A stretch of 64,000 nucleotides of DNA from contig NZ_JAMXSF010000007.1 in assembly GCF_024124545.1 (NCBI RefSeq), positions 186,001 to 250,000 of the forward strand, written 5' to 3'. This stretch comes from Pseudoalteromonas sp. XMcav2-N. Lineage in GTDB: Bacteria; Pseudomonadota; Gammaproteobacteria; Enterobacterales; Alteromonadaceae. A program made the translations under genes and the position numbers. A model generated the notes under the pieces. It did no database searches. It was not told the DNA's origin and was given only the letters and a program-made list of their open reading frames with translations. Shown one piece after another: positions 60,890 through 64,000 of this stretch. Numbering within the stretch: the first letter of the stretch is position 1; each line of letters starts with the position of its first letter.

Positions 60890-61192
60890 CTGAGGGGTCG
60901 GGCAGCCTTGGGTCCTTTCCAGCCAGGAAACCGTATTGGAGGCAACCACAATGGTGCCGGATACGACCAGACTGGCTGCACTGACCAGACCTGAACCGGC
61001 CAATATCAGTGCACAAGCCTCTCCCCGACACTGACTGACTGTTTGCATCTGTGCGCTGCTGAGCGTCTTTTTTTTGAGAATCATTTTGCACTTAGGATCG
61101 TAATACTGCACCTCTTGAGGAGCAAATAAGCACCCATTTAACAGTGGCAGGCTAAACAGCACGGTACTCACTGTGGTCCGGATTGTTTTCAT
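60851..61192 (-). CDS. Small lipoprotein, unknown function
   Basis: 113 residues. Lipobox LLNGC with Cys21. The mature part has a short polar segment (FAPQEVQYYDPKCKMILKKK), several Cys (DPKC, QCRGEAC) and a hydrophobic Gly/Ala/Ser-rich helix (LILAGSGLVSAASLVVSGTIVV) that could insert in a membrane. It is convergent with the sensor kinase, and its 3' end overlaps that gene by 39 bp. Not recognised. Confidence 0.6.
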   Translation of the reverse strand: MKTIRTTVSTVLFSLPLLNGCLFAPQEVQYYDPKCKMILKKKTLSSAQMQTVSQCRGEACALILAGSGLVSAASLVVSGTIVVASNTVSWLERTQGCPTPQSNGRERQPNLNT

Positions 61193-61307
61193 ATCGTCCT
61201 CTGATTATCACGCCACTGCGAGTAGGGATCTGTCGGGATGGCTTGAACCAGGTAAAAAAATGCACATACTCAATATATTATAGTATCCACAATTTTTAGA
61301 CTTAATT

Positions 61308-63128
61308 ATGGCCGATCCACTGGGGCAGGTAAAGCAACTAAGAGTTAAGTTACTGTTATTGTTAGTCATTGTTTTCATCGCATTGGCTGCTTTGGTGCCG
61401 TTTGTGATTTCCAGCTTAAATGAACGTAATGCGCTAAATTCGCACATACAATCTATCAAGAAGATCACCAGCGATATTATTTACTACGATGAAGTGCTGA
61501 CCATGTCTTCACGTATGTTTACCTTCACCCAGGAAGAAAAATGGTCCAGACGGTATCTTAACATCGCTAACACTCTGGATCAGACGCTGTTAGAGGCTGA
61601 AGCATTGGACCCTATCATAGCGGATGCAATCGCTGCAACGGCTCAGGTAAACACTAAGCTGATTGAAATTGAATCAAAAGCATTTGCGCTTGCGCGAGCT
61701 GGTAAATTGGAGCTGGCGCAGCGTATTCTGCTGGATGATACCTACTTTGCGCTCAAATCTCAGTATCAGGCAACCGTGTTTAAAGCGCTTGATAACATCA
61801 GAGCAGTTAGCGAAACTAACATGATCCGGCAAAATGAGTTTAAAACCCATGTTTTGCTCTTATCTTTGCTTGGGCTGGCACTGTTATTTATGGCGTTTAT
61901 CGCGTACCTGTTCCGCCATAACAGGCAGGCCGACAGATATATGGGGGAATTACTAAAGTCACGCAATGACTCTATCGCTAAATTGAATGCCACCTCCAAG
62001 GATTTAGAGCAGGCCAGCAAGGCAAAATCCCAGTTACTTGCCAATATGTCTCATGAACTGAGAACACCGATCAATGGCCTGTATGGCGCACTGCAATTAC
62101 TACGTAAAGAACCCCAGTCGAACGAAAGCGTATCGCTACTTGATACGGCAACTATGTGTAGCGAGATGCTGTCGACTTTGGTGAATGATATTTTAGATTT
62201 TACACAGATAGAAAAGGGTAAGTTGCAACTTGAGGTGCGTGAATTTGACTTGCGTAGAGTGAGCAAAACTATTGAACATATTTTTCGTCAGGAGTGTGAG
62301 CAGAAAAAGCTCAGGTTTAATTGCGCATTTAACGTTGAACATCCGTTGAGACTGGGCGACGAGTTGCGACTTAAGCAAGTACTAGTCAATCTACTCAGTA
62401 ATGCCGTTAAATTTACAGAGCGGGGGCGTATTTCGCTGTCTTTTACTGCTGCTTCAGATTCACAGTGGCTAGCCATTGTTATAAGTGACACAGGGGCGGG
62501 CATCAAAGAAGAGGTGCTTAGTAAGTTGTTTACTCATTTTGAACAGGGAGATGCTTCTGCAACCCGGCTTTACAGTGGTGTTGGATTGGGTCTGGCAATC
62601 GTCAAATCTTTGGTCGATGCGATGCACGGAACAATTAATATCACCAGTCAATCTGGAAGTGGCACCAGTGTCGAGCTGTCCTTGCCTTTGGCATTGCCTG
62701 AAAAAACCACGAAGGAGGCTGACGAAGAGGTTGAGTCAGAGCCACAAAAAACAGACGATGCCACTTTGTTACAAGGCTTATCCATTCTGATTGTAGAAGA
62801 CAACGCTGTAAACCAGATTATCCTGCAGAAGATGCTGGTTAGTCAGGGGGCTAAAACGGCGCTGGCTGTGAACGGCCAGGAAGCAATAGATAAAATGAGC
62901 GCAGATATTCAGTTAATATTGATGGATATTCAAATGCCTGTGATGGGAGGCGTTGAGGCATTTCAGGAGATAAGGTCACAATGGCCAGTTGTTCCCGTGA
63001 TTGCCGTGACTGCGAATGTGTTTGAGAGCGATATATCCCAGTATATCAGGTTAGGGTTTGACGGGGTGGTTGCAAAGCCCATATCGCAGTCGGTATTAAC
63101 AGACACGATTCTGACCAATTGTGCCTAA
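61308..63128 (+). CDS. Hybrid sensor histidine kinase
   Basis: 606 residues. Two membrane helices (about residues 12-35 and 182-202) enclose a helical periplasmic sensor. It continues with a HisKA domain with H249 (NMSHELRTPINGL), a HATPase_c domain (LVNLLSNAVKFTERG, SDTGAGIK, GVGLGLAIVKSLVDAMHG) and a receiver domain with ILIVEDNAVNQ and LMDIQMPVMGG (phospho-Asp about 542). There is no Hpt domain, so a separate phosphotransfer protein must exist. Not linked to a regulator gene. Followed by a terminator shared with the convergent phosphatase gene. Confidence 0.92.
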   Translation: MADPLGQVKQLRVKLLLLLVIVFIALAALVPFVISSLNERNALNSHIQSIKKITSDIIYYDEVLTMSSRMFTFTQEEKWSRRYLNIANTLDQTLLEAEALDPIIADAIAATAQVNTKLIEIESKAFALARAGKLELAQRILLDDTYFALKSQYQATVFKALDNIRAVSETNMIRQNEFKTHVLLLSLLGLALLFMAFIAYLFRHNRQADRYMGELLKSRNDSIAKLNATSKDLEQASKAKSQLLANMSHELRTPINGLYGALQLLRKEPQSNESVSLLDTATMCSEMLSTLVNDILDFTQIEKGKLQLEVREFDLRRVSKTIEHIFRQECEQKKLRFNCAFNVEHPLRLGDELRLKQVLVNLLSNAVKFTERGRISLSFTAASDSQWLAIVISDTGAGIKEEVLSKLFTHFEQGDASATRLYSGVGLGLAIVKSLVDAMHGTINITSQSGSGTSVELSLPLALPEKTTKEADEEVESEPQKTDDATLLQGLSILIVEDNAVNQIILQKMLVSQGAKTALAVNGQEAIDKMSADIQLILMDIQMPVMGGVEAFQEIRSQWPVVPVIAVTANVFESDISQYIRLGFDGVVAKPISQSVLTDTILTNCA

Positions 63129-63177
63129 TCATTGATTTAAATCTATGAGTTTAGGTCAGATACGAGCCAAAGGCAGC

Positions 63178-63206
63178 AGCAAAGTCCCCGAGGACAGGAC
63201 TTTGCT
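63178..63206. terminator. Hairpin between convergent genes
   Basis: AGCAAAGTCC and GGACTTTGCT pair over 10 bp with a 9-base loop, between the stops of the hybrid kinase and the phosphatase gene. Confidence 0.7.
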
Positions 63207-63215
63207 GATAGCGCT

Positions 63216-63704
63216 TTAATTCTGTTTGCTTAGTTTAGCGATGATGATGTCACTGGCGTGCTCAACCAGATCTAACACCAGTTCAAACCCGTCTGTACCG
63301 CCGTAATATGGATCGGGCACTTCGTCTTGTTGCTGCTCGCCAAAGCGTAAAAAAAGCGCCAGTTTATGCTGGTACTGTTCAGGGCATCTGGACTGAAGAT
63401 CTGCCAGGTTTTGCTCATCAGCGCACAAGATCAAATCAAAGTGTTCAAAGTCCTGTGACTGCACCTGTCTGGCTTTGACAGATGACAGGTCATACCCTCG
63501 TTTACGGGCGGCTGCTGCGCTGCGTTTGTCAGGTGGATTGCCCTGATGATAGGCGATGGTGCCCGCTGAGTCGACCTCCAGACTCAGACCTCGCTGGGCT
63601 GCAGTCTGTGCCAATACTGCCTCCATGGTAGGAGAGCGGCAAATGTTGCCCATGCAAACAACTAACACTTTGGCAGGCTTACTGAAAATTAGAGAGTCAC
63701 TCAT
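63216..63704 (-). CDS. Low-molecular-weight protein tyrosine phosphatase
   Basis: 162 residues from the ATG at 63704 with AAAGGA upstream. P-loop VCMGNICRSP has C17 and R23 (C-X5-R), and the general acid loop reads VPDPYYGG with its Asp. SAGT, and RKRGYDLSS-type features are also in place. Length and order are those of LMW-PTP (Wzb/YfkJ/YwlE type). No capsule or arginine-kinase gene is nearby, so the substrate is unclear. Convergent with the hybrid kinase. Confidence 0.93.
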   Translation of the reverse strand: MSDSLIFSKPAKVLVVCMGNICRSPTMEAVLAQTAAQRGLSLEVDSAGTIAYHQGNPPDKRSAAAARKRGYDLSSVKARQVQSQDFEHFDLILCADEQNLADLQSRCPEQYQHKLALFLRFGEQQQDEVPDPYYGGTDGFELVLDLVEHASDIIIAKLSKQN

Positions 63705-63801
63705 AGAGGGGTCCTTTTGCTGTAAGTCAGGGTTGCCTGATATAAGCAACCTCAGGAGACTCTCATCTTATCAGACTTTTTAAGTCGATTTTTGGTCGAT
63801 A

Positions 63802-64000
63802 TTACAGAGTCTCATGAGGCCCGAATACTTCATACAAAATACGTGATTCGTCTACCCCCAGAGCGAGCAATTGTTGCTTGATGTCAGCCATAAAAGGCGT
63901 CGGTCCGCATAGGTAGAACTCACCATTCCCAAGCGGCAGAGAGGTACTCAGCGGCGCTAACAACATGCGTCCTGTGTTGGATTTTTCTGAGATTGCACCG
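63802..64000 (-). CDS. hmp: Flavohemoprotein (NO dioxygenase), C-terminal end, truncated by the window edge
   Basis: The last ~65 codons read GEFYLCGPTPFMADIKQQ, then LGVDESRILYEVFGPHETL and TAA. This is the FAD/NAD-binding C-terminus of flavohemoproteins (YLCGP-x-x-FM and YE-x-FGPH-x-x-L). These oxidise nitric oxide to nitrate. The start lies beyond base 64000, and only the 3' end is here. The family call is firm but a related globin-reductase cannot be excluded from so little. Confidence 0.85.
   Translation of the reverse strand, partial: GAISEKSNTGRMLLAPLSTSLPLGNGEFYLCGPTPFMADIKQQLLALGVDESRILYEVFGPHETL

Overview
The window looks like chromosomal DNA of a marine gammaproteobacterium of the Alteromonadales, most likely Pseudoalteromonas. 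This is inferred from gene content (a TonB siderophore receptor, two MocR-type regulators, hutUH, a periplasmic DUF5916 barrel, MacB-like efflux with a sigma-54 two-component system, many secreted hydrolases and lipoproteins) and from mid-range base composition, not from any marker gene. No rRNA, tRNA, IS element, CRISPR array or prophage is visible. Coding density is high and genes sit on both strands in small operons.

Layout. 1-4.8 kb: 3' part of a response regulator, a membrane NIT sensor carrying only a fragment of an EAL domain, a GAF protein, two periplasmic family-3 solute-binding proteins and an unknown protein. 4.9-9.6 kb: a Fur-type controlled TonB receptor, a WYL regulator, an ABM-domain protein and a LysE exporter. 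9.6-13.2 kb: a possible PilZ protein and a MocR regulator divergent from a PLP decarboxylase, with a direct-repeat operator between them. 13.3-24.5 kb: a large PKD lipoprotein, a CadC/ToxR-like membrane regulator, a DUF5916 outer-membrane protein, an LD-carboxypeptidase (MccF-like), an ENPP-type phosphodiesterase and a small unknown protein. 24.8-30.0 kb: hutU-hutH and a divergent LysR regulator, separated by a dense array of palindromic and 20/21-bp tandem repeats.

30.0-32.0 kb holds the most unusual locus: an overlapping three-gene unit of an XRE regulator, a 108-residue protein with two near-identical double-glycine/AKKPPR blocks, and a multi-pass membrane protein, with a second XRE gene facing away. 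32-38.3 kb: an Ntn amidohydrolase, a di-heme cytochrome lipoprotein of the RoxA-like type, an aldehyde dehydrogenase and an ABC1 kinase. 38.6-43.2 kb: an ABC transporter of the LolCDE/MacB class coupled to a periplasmic VCBS protein. 43.4-49.8 kb: a lipoprotein fusing an S41 protease to a serine beta-lactamase-like domain, a lipoprotein/GNAT/DoxX operon, a second beta-lactamase-like lipoprotein and a GNAT/PaiB pair next to a MocR regulator.

51.6-61 kb: two tandem small secreted Cys-containing paralogues, a SixA-like phosphatase, then an efflux operon (possible 34-residue membrane peptide, HlyD/MacA-type adaptor, ABC ATPase, two FtsX permeases) preceded by a sigma-54-like promoter and clustered palindromes. 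It is followed by the matching NtrC-like response regulator and NtrY-like kinase. The window ends with a hybrid histidine kinase, a low-molecular-weight protein tyrosine phosphatase and the 3' end of a flavohemoprotein gene. Recurrent themes are envelope stress and export, amino-acid metabolism under local regulators, and periplasmic or lipoprotein hydrolases.
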